Origin: Mycolicibacterium litorale
GTDB lineage: Bacteria > Actinomycetota > Actinomycetes > Mycobacteriales > Mycobacteriaceae
NCBI GenBank assembly: GCA_002007745.1
Contig: CP019882.1
Coordinates: 5,084,001-5,148,000 of the forward strand
Direction of reading: 5' to 3'
Length of the DNA stretch: 64,000 bases
Shown here: piece by piece, positions 26,681 through 35,151 of the stretch
How positions within the stretch are numbered: the first letter of the stretch is position 1
How the letters are laid out: each line of letters starts with the position of its first letter
The notes under the pieces: model-generated
The model's input: the letters and a program-made list of their open reading frames with translations, nothing else
Told to the model about the DNA's origin: nothing
The model's database searches: none
Made by a program: the position numbers and the translations under genes

Positions 26681-27514
26681 ATGGCACGCTCCGACGTCCT
26701 GGTCTCCACCGACTGGGCCGAGAGCAATCTCGACGCGCCGAACACGGTCTTCGTCGAGGTCGACGAAGACACTTCGGCTTACGAAGACGGCCACATCGCC
26801 GGCGCCGTCAGGCTGGACTGGAAGACCGAACTGCAGGACCCGGTCAAGCGGGATTTCGTTGATCAACAGCAGTTCTCGAAGCTGTTGTCCGACAAAGGAA
26901 TCAGCAACGACGACACGGTGATCCTGTACGGCGGCAACAACAACTGGTTCGCCGCGTACGCCTACTGGTACTTCAAGCTGTACGGCCACGAGAACGTCAA
27001 GCTGCTCGACGGCGGCCGCAAGAAGTGGGAACTCGACGGACGCCCGCTGGTGACGGAGGTGCCCTCCCGTCCGTCCACCTCGTACACCGCCGCGGCGCCG
27101 GACAACACCATCCGCGCGTTCCGGGACGAGGTCATCGCCGCGATCGGTACCAAGAATCTGGTCGACGTGCGCTCCCCCGACGAGTTCTCCGGCAAGATCC
27201 TCGCGCCGGCCCACCTCCCCCAGGAGCAGAGCCAGCGGCCCGGCCACATCCCCGGCGCCATCAACGTTCCGTGGAGCAGGGCGGCCAACGAGGACGGCAC
27301 CTTCAAGTCCGACGAGCAGTTGGCCAAGCTGTACGCCGACGCCGGCTTGGACGGTGAGAAGGAGACCATCGCGTACTGCCGAATCGGCGAGCGGTCGTCG
27401 CACACCTGGTTCGTGCTGCAGGAACTGCTGGGGCACAAGAACGTCAAGAACTACGACGGTAGTTGGACCGAATACGGCTCCCTGGTGGGAGCCCCGATCG
27501 AGTTGGGAAGTTGA
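26681..27514 (+). CDS. cysA2: Thiosulfate sulfurtransferase (rhodanese), CysA2-like
   Basis: A 277-residue tandem rhodanese, the same length as M. tuberculosis CysA2. The N-terminal inactive domain (about 1-130) and the C-terminal catalytic domain (about 150-277) are both complete; the catalytic Cys lies in IAYCRIGERSSHTW. It transfers sulfane sulfur from thiosulfate to an acceptor. ATG 26681 with GAAAGGAA upstream is chosen over the longer frame to 26588, which overlaps DUF4395. Second gene of the operon, under the polycysteine attenuator. Confidence 0.94.
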   Translation: MARSDVLVSTDWAESNLDAPNTVFVEVDEDTSAYEDGHIAGAVRLDWKTELQDPVKRDFVDQQQFSKLLSDKGISNDDTVILYGGNNNWFAAYAYWYFKLYGHENVKLLDGGRKKWELDGRPLVTEVPSRPSTSYTAAAPDNTIRAFRDEVIAAIGTKNLVDVRSPDEFSGKILAPAHLPQEQSQRPGHIPGAINVPWSRAANEDGTFKSDEQLAKLYADAGLDGEKETIAYCRIGERSSHTWFVLQELLGHKNVKNYDGSWTEYGSLVGAPIELGS

Positions 27515-27516
27515 TC

Positions 27517-27819
27517 ATGTGCTCTGCACCTAAACAAGGACAGACTCTGCCCGCCGGTGTCGATCTCGAGAAGGAGACGGTGATCACCGGCCGCGTGGTC
27601 GACGACTCCGGCCAGACGGTCGGCGGCGCGTTCGTTCGACTGCTGGACTCCAGCGACGAGTTCACCGCCGAGGTGGTGGCCTCGGCGACCGGCGACTTCC
27701 GGTTCTTCGCCGCCCCGGGCACCTGGACTGTGCGTGCACTGTCCAAGGTCGGCAACGGCGATGCCACGGTGGCGCCCTCGGGCGCCGGCATCCACGAAGT
27801 CGACATCAAGGTCGCCTGA
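27517..27819 (+). CDS. sseC: SseC-like sulfur metabolism protein (DUF1416)
   Basis: A 100-residue DUF1416 protein equivalent to Rv0814c. It begins [20 protein letters not shown] and has a carboxypeptidase-regulatory/transthyretin-like beta fold ([45 protein letters not shown]). It starts two bases after the sulfurtransferase stop, so it is co-translated and probably helps that enzyme. The CSAPKQ N-terminal cysteine is typical of the family. The biochemical role is unknown. Confidence 0.92.
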   Translation: MCSAPKQGQTLPAGVDLEKETVITGRVVDDSGQTVGGAFVRLLDSSDEFTAEVVASATGDFRFFAAPGTWTVRALSKVGNGDATVAPSGAGIHEVDIKVA

Positions 27820-27897
27820 GTCAGGCAATCAGGAGCCTGACGACGCTGCCGGTGGCTCGGGCGGTTGTCCTGCCCGAGCCCCGGATAGACTGTCACC

Positions 27898-27996
27898 GTG
27901 GTTCTTTTCTACGAGATCCTGCTCGTCGCAACGGTCGTGCTGATCACCTGGTTTGCGCTGTATGCGCTGTACCGACTGATCACCGACGAGTCGTGA
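27898..27996 (+). CDS. Small membrane protein, 32 residues
   Basis: GTG 27898 to TGA 27994. The peptide is a single hydrophobic helix ([18 protein letters not shown], then [13 protein letters not shown]), N-out or N-in undetermined. A -10-like TAGACT at 27886-27891 lies six bases upstream, so the mRNA is probably leaderless. Its stop overlaps the start of the nitrobindin gene (GTGA), which couples the two. I recall very similar short ORFs at this position in other mycobacteria, which supports a real gene. Function unknown. Confidence 0.75.
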   Translation: MVLFYEILLVATVVLITWFALYALYRLITDES

Positions 27997-28640
27997 ACCC
28001 CGAGGACATCCCCGGTAGCGGCGACCGAGCAGTAGCCGCGGCAGCCGAGCGGGCCAAAGAGACCGCGGGCCGCAACATCCCGGTCTTCGAGGATCTGCCG
28101 CTGCCGGCCGACACCGCGAACCTGCGTCTGGGCGCTGACCTGCACGATGCGCTGTTGGCGCTGCTGCCTTTGGTGGGCGTGTGGCGCGGCGAGGGCGAAG
28201 GCCGCGGACCGCACGGCGACTACCACTTCGGTCAACAGATCATCGTCTCGCACGACGGTGGCGACTACCTGAATTGGGAAGCCCGGTCCTGGCGGCTGGA
28301 CGACGGAGGCGACTATCACTCGCCGGGTCTGCGCGAGACCGGTTTCTGGCGGTTCGTCGCCGACCCGAACGACCCGGGCGAGTCGCAGGCCATCGAGCTG
28401 TTGCTGGCCCACTCGTCGGGCTACGTCGAGCTGTTCTACGGCCGCCCGCGCACCCAGTCGTCGTGGGAGCTGGTGACCGACGCACTGGCGCGCAGCAAGT
28501 CCGGCGTACTGGTCGGCGGCGCCAAGCGCCTCTACGGGATCGTCGAGGGTGGCGATCTGGCCTACGTCGAGGAGCGGGTGGACGCCGACGGCGGCTTGGT
28601 CCCGCACCTGTCCGCGCGCCTGACGCGCTACGTCGGCTGA
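27993..28640 (+). CDS. Nitrobindin-family heme protein (Rv0813c-like, DUF1794/THAP4-like)
   Basis: A 215-residue beta-barrel protein of the nitrobindin family. The signature [12 protein letters not shown] (about 60-71) is the conserved GxWxGxGxxxxP motif. Further family segments are [22 protein letters not shown] and RETGFWRF, and the late His in [13 protein letters not shown] is the expected proximal heme ligand. Characterised members bind ferric heme and react with NO or peroxynitrite. GTG 27993 overlaps the small membrane gene; the longer frame upstream to 27852 overlaps it fully and is rejected. Confidence 0.9.
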   Translation: MNPEDIPGSGDRAVAAAAERAKETAGRNIPVFEDLPLPADTANLRLGADLHDALLALLPLVGVWRGEGEGRGPHGDYHFGQQIIVSHDGGDYLNWEARSWRLDDGGDYHSPGLRETGFWRFVADPNDPGESQAIELLLAHSSGYVELFYGRPRTQSSWELVTDALARSKSGVLVGGAKRLYGIVEGGDLAYVEERVDADGGLVPHLSARLTRYVG

Positions 28641-28927
28641 TGCCCCGCCTCCCTTTCGCGGTCGCCGCGGCGACCGCCGCGGTGGTTGCCGGGTGCGCAC
28701 CGAGCCCCGCACCGTCGCAGCCGACGGTGATCAGCCCGGCGCCCAGCACGAGCACCGGCGGTAGCGCAACTCCCGAGCACGGGTCGCTGGCGCATTGTCT
28801 GCACGAGCACGGTGTCCCCGACTCGGCCGGCACCGCCGTGCTCGGCCCACCCCCCGGGGTCGATCCGGGCACCTGGGATGAAGCGATGCAGGCCTGCTCG
28901 ACGCTGGCGCCGGGCCCGGCGGGTTAG
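28640..28927 (+). CDS. Small putative lipoprotein
   Basis: A 95-residue exported protein. The ATG shares its A with the nitrobindin stop (TGATG). A short signal ([19 protein letters not shown]) ends in lipobox VAGC, then comes a Pro/Ser/Thr-rich spacer and a compact C-terminal part LAHCLHEHGVPDSAG...DEAMQACSTLAPG with two Cys that could form a disulfide. It is coupled to nitrobindin and overlaps the convergent ABC ATPase stop by four bases. Function unknown. Confidence 0.75.
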   Translation: MPRLPFAVAAATAAVVAGCAPSPAPSQPTVISPAPSTSTGGSATPEHGSLAHCLHEHGVPDSAGTAVLGPPPGVDPGTWDEAMQACSTLAPGPAG

Positions 28928-29676
28928 ACCGAACCGGCACCGGTGACGCGGCGCAGGAACAGCTGCGTGCGCTCATGCTGCGGGTTGCTCAGAACCTGTT
29001 CAGCAGAACCTGATTCGACGATCCGTCCGCCGTCGAGGAAGCACACCGTGTCGGCGACCTGGCGGGCGAATCCCATCTCGTGAGTGGCCATCACAATGGT
29101 GCGGCCGGCTGCGGCCAGCTCGCCGACCAGATCGAGCACTTCGCCGACCAATTCCGGGTCCAGCGCGCTGGTGATCTCGTCCAGCAGCAGCAGCCGGGGG
29201 TCGTAGGCCAGCGCCCGCGCGATCGCCACCCGCTGCTGCTGGCCGCCCGAGAGCTTGTCGGGATAGGAGTCGGCCTTATCGGCCAATCCGACCCGGGCCA
29301 GCAGTTCACGACCTCGCTCATCGGCCTGACGGCGGTCGCGCTTGTGCACCACCCGGGGCGCCAGGGTGACGTTGGCCAGCACGCTCATGTGCGGGAACAG
29401 GTTGAACGACTGGAACACCATGCCCATCGCCCGTCGTGCCGTGTCGGCGTCGACTCGCGGATCGCTGATGTCCCGTCCGTCGAGGAAGATCTGCCCGTCG
29501 TCGATCTCCTCCAGCAGGTCCACGCAGCGCAGCAATGTCGACTTGCCAGATCCGGAGGCCCCGATGAGAACCACCACCTGGTGCTCGGCGACGTCGAGGT
29601 CGACACCGTCGAGGACGCTCCGCTCGCCGTAGCTCTTCACCAGGCCACGGACCGACAGCACCGGAGCCCGGGTCAC
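28924..29676 (-). CDS. Polar amino acid-type ABC transporter ATP-binding protein
   Basis: A 250-residue GlnQ/HisP-like ATPase. Walker A GASGSGKST, signature LSGGQQQR, Walker B LLLLDEITSALDPE, H-loop MATHEMGFARQ. GTG 29676 overlaps the permease stop by four bases; a longer frame to 29859 lies within the permease and is rejected. Third gene of the receptor-permease-ATPase operon. The substrate class (amino acid) rests on family resemblance only. Confidence 0.92.
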   Translation of the reverse strand: MTRAPVLSVRGLVKSYGERSVLDGVDLDVAEHQVVVLIGASGSGKSTLLRCVDLLEEIDDGQIFLDGRDISDPRVDADTARRAMGMVFQSFNLFPHMSVLANVTLAPRVVHKRDRRQADERGRELLARVGLADKADSYPDKLSGGQQQRVAIARALAYDPRLLLLDEITSALDPELVGEVLDLVGELAAAGRTIVMATHEMGFARQVADTVCFLDGGRIVESGSAEQVLSNPQHERTQLFLRRVTGAGSV

Positions 29677-30500
29677 AGCGCACCCTGGCGGGTGGCTGCG
29701 CGCCGCGTCGCCCAGTCGGCCAGCCGGGCCGACGGCACCGCCAACGCCACGAACAGCAATCCGGCCACCACGTACGGCGTGAAGTTGTAGCTGCTGGCGA
29801 CTTGAATCTGCGCCGCGCGCACGGCGTCCACCGCGCCCAGGACCGAGATCAGGCCGCAATCCTTCTGCAGCGCCACGAAATCGTTGAGCAGCGCCGGGGT
29901 TACTCTGCGCGCCGCCTGCGGCAACACGACCAAACGCATGGTCCGGTGGTAGTTCAGTCCCAACGACTTAGCCGCGGCCAGCTGGGACGGGTGCACGGAT
30001 TCGATTCCGGCGCGGAACACCTCGGCGACGTAGGCGGAGTAGATGAGGACCAGCGCAAGGCCGCCCAACAACACCGGGTTGTTGGGTACGCCCGAAAGCC
30101 GCAGCCCCGGCAAGCCGAACCCGACGAGATACAGGCAGATGATCAGTGGCAGACCGCGGAAGAAGTCGACGTAGCCAGTCGCCAACGCGCGCAACGGGAA
30201 CCACACCGGACTCCGCAGGCTGCGCACGGTGGCCAGGGTTAATCCCACGATCAGGATCAAGACCTGACACACCACCAGAACCCGCACGTTGAGCCACAGG
30301 CCGTCGAGCACAGCAGGCAGGCTCTGCCACCCCACCCGCAGGTTGAGGAAGGACTCTCGGACCCGCGGCCAGCCGGGCGACGACGTGGTGGCCGCCACCG
30401 CCGCGGCCGCGAAGACGACCGTGGACACCAGGGCGACCAGGGTCGACCGCCGCGCTCGTGACCTCCGGTAGGCGAGTCGCTCGGCGGCCAGAACCGTCAC
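29673..30500 (-). CDS. Amino acid ABC transporter permease
   Basis: A 275-residue HisM/GlnP-type permease. A basic N-terminus is followed by about five spans. The family segment GYVDFFRGLPLIICLYLVGFGLPG and the EAA region GIESVHPSQLAAAKSLGLNYHRTMRLVVLPQA are clear. The start overlaps the binding protein stop and the stop overlaps the ATPase start, four bases each. Confidence 0.92.
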   Translation of the reverse strand: MTVLAAERLAYRRSRARRSTLVALVSTVVFAAAAVAATTSSPGWPRVRESFLNLRVGWQSLPAVLDGLWLNVRVLVVCQVLILIVGLTLATVRSLRSPVWFPLRALATGYVDFFRGLPLIICLYLVGFGLPGLRLSGVPNNPVLLGGLALVLIYSAYVAEVFRAGIESVHPSQLAAAKSLGLNYHRTMRLVVLPQAARRVTPALLNDFVALQKDCGLISVLGAVDAVRAAQIQVASSYNFTPYVVAGLLFVALAVPSARLADWATRRAATRQGAL

Positions 30501-31354
30501 GTGAGGACCGGCGCGTTGCCAGCCTCAGCCAGCCACTGCTGCTGCAGCTTGGTCAGCGTGCCGTCGGTACGCAGCGCGTCCACCGCTTCGGATACGCACG
30601 CGGTCAGCGCGCTGCCCTTGTCGAGAACGATCCCGAACTGTTCGGGTTTGCCTGTGCCTGAGGGCAATTGACCCACTATCGCGCCGTCGGCCAGCTGGCT
30701 CTGCACCGCGAAGGCGGTGGGAAGGTCGACGACCAGTGCATCGATCTGCCCGTTGGTCAGGGCGGCTTTGGCGTCGTCGTTGTTGTTGTAGACGGCAATG
30801 GGCGCCGTGGTGCCGACGGCCTTGGCAGCGTCATAGCTGGTGGTGCCGACCTGGGCGCCGAGCCGCAGGGCACGCAGCCCGTCGAGGGTGCTGACCTTGG
30901 CGGCCGGCGAGGATTTGACGGTCACCACCGCCTGTGTGACGTCGTAATACGGTGACGAGAAGTCGACGGCCTGCTTGCGTTCGTCGGTGATCGAGAACTC
31001 GTTGAGGTTGGCGTCGAACGTCTTTGGCCCCGGTGCGATGGCCGCGTTGAAGGGGACCCGCACCCACCGAACGTCCTTGGTGTCATAGCCCAGCTTGCCG
31101 GCCACCGCATAGGCCACCGCGGACTCGAAACCCTTGCCGTTGGCCGGGTCGTCGTCGACGAACCACGGCGGGTACGCGGGCTGATCGGTGCCGAACGTCA
31201 GCACGCCGGATTTCAGCGTCGGCAGCGAGGCCTTGTCGCACGTGCCGCCGGCCGTGCCGGACGCGGCCGGTTTCTCGTCGCTGGGTGCGCAGCCGGCGAG
31301 GACGAGCAGCCCGCAGGCCGCCACGGTGGCAGTCAGCATCGAGGAGATTCGCAT
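30497..31354 (-). CDS. ABC transporter substrate-binding lipoprotein (SBP_bac_3)
   Basis: A 285-residue extracellular solute-binding protein, family 3. ATG 31354 gives the signal MRISSMLTATVAACGLLVLAGC with lipobox LAGC; an upstream start at 31402 would bury the signal and is rejected. Family features: LTFGTDQPAYPPWFVDDDP, GFESAVAYAVAGKLGYD, FNANLNEFSIT-like (FDANLNEFSIT) and LGAQVGTTSYDAAK. Heads the three-gene importer operon. An unusual hairpin-rich stretch (31445-31571) lies upstream. Confidence 0.92.
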   Translation of the reverse strand: MRISSMLTATVAACGLLVLAGCAPSDEKPAASGTAGGTCDKASLPTLKSGVLTFGTDQPAYPPWFVDDDPANGKGFESAVAYAVAGKLGYDTKDVRWVRVPFNAAIAPGPKTFDANLNEFSITDERKQAVDFSSPYYDVTQAVVTVKSSPAAKVSTLDGLRALRLGAQVGTTSYDAAKAVGTTAPIAVYNNNDDAKAALTNGQIDALVVDLPTAFAVQSQLADGAIVGQLPSGTGKPEQFGIVLDKGSALTACVSEAVDALRTDGTLTKLQQQWLAEAGNAPVLT

Positions 31355-31444
31355 CGCGGCATCATCGCGCAGAGCGGGCCGTCGCGCCAGAAATCGGTTC
31401 ACCGTGGTTCACGGCGCGCACGCGACGGGCCCCGGATATGGGTC

Positions 31445-31493
31445 GGCCCCCGAGCCAGGTAATCCTGGTCGGACAAACCAGGGGCTCGGGGCC
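31445..31493. promoter_or_regulatory. Strong nested hairpin in the ABC-operon upstream region
   Basis: The outer stem GGCCCCCGAGCC (31445-31456) pairs with GGCTCGGGGCC (31483-31493) with one bulge. Nested inside it CCTGGT (31464-31469) pairs with ACCAGG (31477-31482). A second hairpin occurs at 31549-31571 (GGTGCTGC / GCAGCCACC). The roughly 320-bp interval 31355-31674 otherwise holds no gene I can support. It may be the terminator of the pabC transcript (minus strand, ending at 31675) or a structured 5' leader of the ABC operon. No U-tract follows the stem on either strand. Confidence 0.5.
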
Positions 31494-31674
31494 GGGTAGC
31501 TGCCTGGGATTCGCCAGCGCGCGCAGGGCGCGGGTGATCCGGGCACCTGGTGCTGCTAGCGGGCAGCCACCTCACATGTCCAAGAAGTACTACTCAAAAT
31601 TCCGGACCACCTCCTTCCTTGTGTACCGACGAACGTACCCGCGGACAACGGAGTGTGCCAACAGATTTTCGCGT

Positions 31675-32553
31675 TCAGCGATCGCAGACGATCGCCGCGT
31701 CGATGAGCGCAGCGACTTCGGCAGCCAGCCGGGCGGTCGGCAGGCGCCGGCCGTCGAGGGTGTGCACCCGCGCACCCAGCGTCATGCTGGACACCAGCCA
31801 AACCCCCTGAGCGGCAAAGAGGTCTGCTGGTCGCAACGCGCGGTAGTCACAGTCGTAGCCCTTGTCCCTGGCGACGTCGAACAGCGCCTGCTGAGTGGTG
31901 CCCCGCAGGATCGGATACCACGGCGGCGGGGTCAACAAGCAGGTCCCGCCGGAACCGTCGTCGGCTTCGGTGGCGATCACCACCGTCGAACGGGGGCCTT
32001 CCAGGATGTAACCGTCGGAGCTGACGAAGATCACGTCGCCGGCGCCGCGATGGGTTGCGTGCCGCAGCGCGGCCATGTTGACCGCATAGGACAGGGTCTT
32101 CGCGCCGGCCACCAGCCACGGCATGGCATCCACCCCGGTGGCCGGCAGCCCGCGATCGAGCAGCACCGCCGCGATGCCGTTGCGGCGGGTGTCAGCCACC
32201 CGCGCCGGCACGGGGTTCACGGTGAGATAGGCGGTTGGCATCGAGCCGCTCTCCCGGCCACGGCTGTAGACCAGCCGCAGCGCCCCCTCCTGCGGGGTCA
32301 CCGCCAGCCACTGCGCGACGGCGATCTCGATGGCTCGGCGCCAGGCCGGCAGATCCGGTTCGGGCAGCTCCATCAGCTTGGCCGAGTGAACGAGTCGGCG
32401 CAGGTGTGACTCGACCAGGCACGCTCTGCCGTCGCGCACCAAGAGGGTCTCGAACACGCCGTCACCCCGGACGGCGGCGAGGTCGTCGGCGAACAACAGG
32501 GGTCGCGCCGGGTCGTGCACCTCACCGTCGAGTGTGACAACCACCGATGACAT
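31675..32553 (-). CDS. pabC: Aminodeoxychorismate lyase / PLP class IV aminotransferase
   Basis: A 292-residue fold-type IV PLP enzyme. The Schiff-base Lys is in VAGAKTLSYAVNM (about residue 149); GDGVFETLLVRDG, SSDGYILEGPRSTVV and the C-terminal WLVSSMTLGARVHTLDG segment are family features. Positionally equal to Rv0812, which has been linked to the 4-amino-4-deoxychorismate lyase step that gives p-aminobenzoate for folate. A branched-chain or D-amino-acid aminotransferase is the alternative within the same fold. It is divergent from ygfZ. Confidence 0.85.
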   Translation of the reverse strand: MSSVVVTLDGEVHDPARPLLFADDLAAVRGDGVFETLLVRDGRACLVESHLRRLVHSAKLMELPEPDLPAWRRAIEIAVAQWLAVTPQEGALRLVYSRGRESGSMPTAYLTVNPVPARVADTRRNGIAAVLLDRGLPATGVDAMPWLVAGAKTLSYAVNMAALRHATHRGAGDVIFVSSDGYILEGPRSTVVIATEADDGSGGTCLLTPPPWYPILRGTTQQALFDVARDKGYDCDYRALRPADLFAAQGVWLVSSMTLGARVHTLDGRRLPTARLAAEVAALIDAAIVCDR

Positions 32554-32591
32554 GGGATCACAGCGTACTTGCAGGCTCGTAGAGTTGATAT

Positions 32592-33683
32592 GTGTCAGCA
32601 GTCCCCGCCCCCGCCCATTCCCCCGACGCCGGTGCCGTCTGGCATTTCGGCGATCCCCTCGGCGAGCAGCGCGCCGCCGAGCACGACGCCGTCGTGGTGG
32701 ACCGGTCGCACCGCGCGGTCATCACCCTCACCGGGGCCGACCGGCTGACCTGGTTGCACACCATCTCCAGCCAGCATGTCAGCGGGCAGCCCGACGGCAC
32801 GGTGACCGAGAACCTCAGCCTCGACGGCCAGGGCCGTGTCGAGGATCACTGGATCCAGACCGAACTGGACGGCGTCACGTACTTGGACACCGAATCCTGG
32901 CGTGGTGAGCCGCTGCTGACCTATCTGCGCAAGATGGTGTTCTGGTCCGACGTCGCCCCCGACACCGCCGATCTGGCTGTGCTGTCATTGCTGGGCCCGC
33001 GGCTGGCCGACCCCGCCGTGCTGGCCGCGCTGGGGGTCACCGCGTTGCCAGCCGAGTCGACGGCCGTGCCGCTGCCCGGCGGCGGGTTCCTGCGCCGGAT
33101 GCCGGCCGGGCTCGGCCAGATCGAGCTCGATGTGGTCGTTCCCCGGTCGAGCAGCGCCGACTGGCTGGCCCGGCTGGAGTCCGCCGGGGTGCGCCGCGCG
33201 GGGGTATGGGCTTATGAAGCGCACCGCGTGGCCGCCCAGCGACCCCGTCTGGGGGTGGACACCGACGAGCGGACGATCCCGCACGAGGTGGGCTGGATCG
33301 GGCTGCCCGGGCAGGGTGCGGTGCACCTGGACAAGGGGTGCTATCGCGGGCAGGAGACCGTCGCACGGGTCCATAACCTGGGAAAGCCGCCCCGGATGCT
33401 GGTGCTGGTGCACCTCGACGGCTCCGGTGAGCGGCCGGCCACCGGCGACCCACTGCTCGCCGCCGGGCGTGTCGTGGGCCGGCTGGGCACCGTCGTCGAC
33501 CACGTCGATCTGGGCCCGATCGCGCTGGCGCTGGTCAAGCGCGGCATCCCGGCCGACACGCCGCTGACCTCGGGCGGCGAGCACCAGGTGCCGGCCGAGA
33601 TCGACCCGGAGTCGCTGCCGGCGACCGATGCGGTGGGGGCCGGACGGCTGGCTGTCGAACGCCTGCGCCGCGGTCCGCAGTGA
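32592..33683 (+). CDS. ygfZ: YgfZ/GcvT folate-binding protein (Fe-S cluster biogenesis)
   Basis: A 363-residue GcvT-like fold protein with the YgfZ signature KGCYRGQETVARVHNLGK (conserved Cys) at about residue 249. YgfZ proteins use tetrahydrofolate in Fe-S enzyme maturation or repair. The GTG at 32592 is preceded by TAGAGT (32580-32585) with six bases between, which indicates a leaderless mRNA. It sits divergent to pabC, 38 bp apart, so a folate-synthesis gene and a folate-using protein share a promoter region. Confidence 0.9.
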   Translation: MSAVPAPAHSPDAGAVWHFGDPLGEQRAAEHDAVVVDRSHRAVITLTGADRLTWLHTISSQHVSGQPDGTVTENLSLDGQGRVEDHWIQTELDGVTYLDTESWRGEPLLTYLRKMVFWSDVAPDTADLAVLSLLGPRLADPAVLAALGVTALPAESTAVPLPGGGFLRRMPAGLGQIELDVVVPRSSSADWLARLESAGVRRAGVWAYEAHRVAAQRPRLGVDTDERTIPHEVGWIGLPGQGAVHLDKGCYRGQETVARVHNLGKPPRMLVLVHLDGSGERPATGDPLLAAGRVVGRLGTVVDHVDLGPIALALVKRGIPADTPLTSGGEHQVPAEIDPESLPATDAVGAGRLAVERLRRGPQ

Positions 33684-33808
33684 CGTTCACCCACGGCCGA
33701 ACGGGCCTGCCAGCACATCGGTGAGTGGCACGGTAAGGTGTTGGCAGGACAATAACGAACACACAGATCGGAGCCGCCTGCATCCCGGGCCGCTCCGTTA
33801 TTGCGCGA

Positions 33809-33820
33809 GGGGGTTCCCCC
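33809..33820 (+). promoter_or_regulatory. Hairpin over the ribosome binding site of the DUF3073 gene
   Basis: GGGGG-TT-CCCCC lies immediately before ATG 33821, with the G-run forming the only Shine-Dalgarno-like sequence (GAGGGGG). In RNA the G- and C-runs can pair (4 bp with a GTTC tetraloop), placing the ribosome binding site in a stem. This may damp or condition translation; the effect is inferred. Confidence 0.4.
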
Positions 33821-34021
33821 ATGGGCCGCGGCCGGGCTAAGGCAAAGCAGACCAAGGTTGCTCGAGAGCTGAAATATAGCTCCCCGCAAACCGATTTTGA
33901 GCGGCTTCAGCAAGAGCTGTCAGGGTCGGGTTCGAGTGGACCTGACAGTGTCGACAACGGGTTTTCGGACGGGTTCGCCGACGACGACCCGTGGGCGGAC
34001 GAGGATAGCTGGCGGCGCTGA
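33821..34021 (+). CDS. DUF3073 family small protein
   Basis: A 66-residue protein starting MGRGRAKAKQTKVARELKY, the invariant N-terminus of DUF3073. The first 25 residues are strongly basic and the C-terminal half is acidic (GFADDDPWADEDSW). Nucleic-acid association is plausible but unproven. It is conserved beside purM (Rv0810c position) and convergent with it, 12 bp apart. Confidence 0.9.
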   Translation: MGRGRAKAKQTKVARELKYSSPQTDFERLQQELSGSGSSGPDSVDNGFSDGFADDDPWADEDSWRR

Positions 34022-34033
34022 GCCGCCACCCCC

Positions 34034-35104
34034 CTAAAAGCGCGGGTGCTGTCCCACGAGCTTGGCTCGCGGGCCGTCCTTCCCCTTGGTGACAGCACCC
34101 AACGTCCAGCAGTTCAGGTGACGTGCGGTCAGAATCGCCAGCGCGCGGTCGGTGTCCTCCGGCGCGACGACGGCGACCATGCCGACACCCATGTTGAACG
34201 TCTTCTCCATCTCGGCGCGGTCGATGCGGCCACGCTGGGCGATCATTCCGAAGACGGGCGCGGGTGTCCACGTTCCGCGGTCGAGTTCGGCCACCAACCC
34301 GTGCGGGATCACCCGCTCGAGGTTGCCGGCCAGTCCACCCCCGGTGACGTGGCAGAAGGTGCGTACCTGGGTCTCGGCCGCCAATGCCAGGCAGTCCTTG
34401 GCGTAGATGCGGGTGGGCTCGAGCAATTCCTCGCCCAGCGTGCGGCCGAACTCCTCGACGTGACCGGCCAGGTTCATCCGGTCGATCTCGAGCAGCACCT
34501 TGCGGGCCAGCGAGTAGCCGTTGGAGTGCAGCCCCGAGGATCCCATCGCGATGATCACATCGCCGGGGCGGACGCGGTCGGGGCCGAGTACGTCGTCGGC
34601 CTCCACGACGCCCACACCGGTGGCGGAGATGTCGTAGTGGTCGGGCTCCATCAGGCCCGGGTGTTCGGCGGTCTCCCCGCCCAGCAGCGCACAGCCGGCG
34701 ATCACGCAGCCTTCGGCGATCCCGGCGACGATGGCGGCCACCCGTTCGGGGACGGTTCGGCCGACGGCGATGTAATCCTGCAGAAACAGCGGCTCGGCCC
34801 CGCAGACCACCAGGTCGTCGACAACCATGGCGACCAGGTCCAGGCCTACCGTGTCGTGCTTGTCCATCGCCTGGGCCACCGCCAGCTTGGTGCCGACCCC
34901 GTCGGTGGATGCCGCCAGCAGCGGCTCGCGGTATCCGCTGCGCAGCGCGAACAAACCGGCGAACCCGCCCAGGCCGCCGCGCACCTCGGGCCTGGTGGCC
35001 CGCTTCGCCAGCGGCTTGAACAGTTCGACGGCGTGGTCACCGGCCTCGATGTCCACCCCGGCCGACGCATACGAAATGTGGGTGTCTTCCTCACGGTCCG
35101 TCAT
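34034..35104 (-). CDS. purM: Phosphoribosylformylglycinamidine cyclo-ligase
   Basis: A 356-residue AIR synthetase, catalysing ATP-dependent closure of FGAM to AIR, the fifth step of purine synthesis. Motifs: STDGVGTKLAVAQAM, LGGETAEHPGLM, GLHSNGYSLAR and HVTGGGLAGNLERVIP. ATG 35104. It is one of seven purine genes scattered on the minus strand between 34 and 64 kb. Confidence 0.97.
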   Translation of the reverse strand: MTDREEDTHISYASAGVDIEAGDHAVELFKPLAKRATRPEVRGGLGGFAGLFALRSGYREPLLAASTDGVGTKLAVAQAMDKHDTVGLDLVAMVVDDLVVCGAEPLFLQDYIAVGRTVPERVAAIVAGIAEGCVIAGCALLGGETAEHPGLMEPDHYDISATGVGVVEADDVLGPDRVRPGDVIIAMGSSGLHSNGYSLARKVLLEIDRMNLAGHVEEFGRTLGEELLEPTRIYAKDCLALAAETQVRTFCHVTGGGLAGNLERVIPHGLVAELDRGTWTPAPVFGMIAQRGRIDRAEMEKTFNMGVGMVAVVAPEDTDRALAILTARHLNCWTLGAVTKGKDGPRAKLVGQHPRF

Positions 35105-35151
35105 CGGCCATAAGGCTACCGTTCGGCGGGCGCGGCCGGTACGGGCGAGGG

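Noticed and set aside
31397-31413. GTTCACC-GTG-GTTCACG, resembling a PHO box near the ABC operon
   Set aside because: The period is 10 bases instead of 11 and the orientation is opposite to the ABC operon, so it does not fit a RegX3 site.
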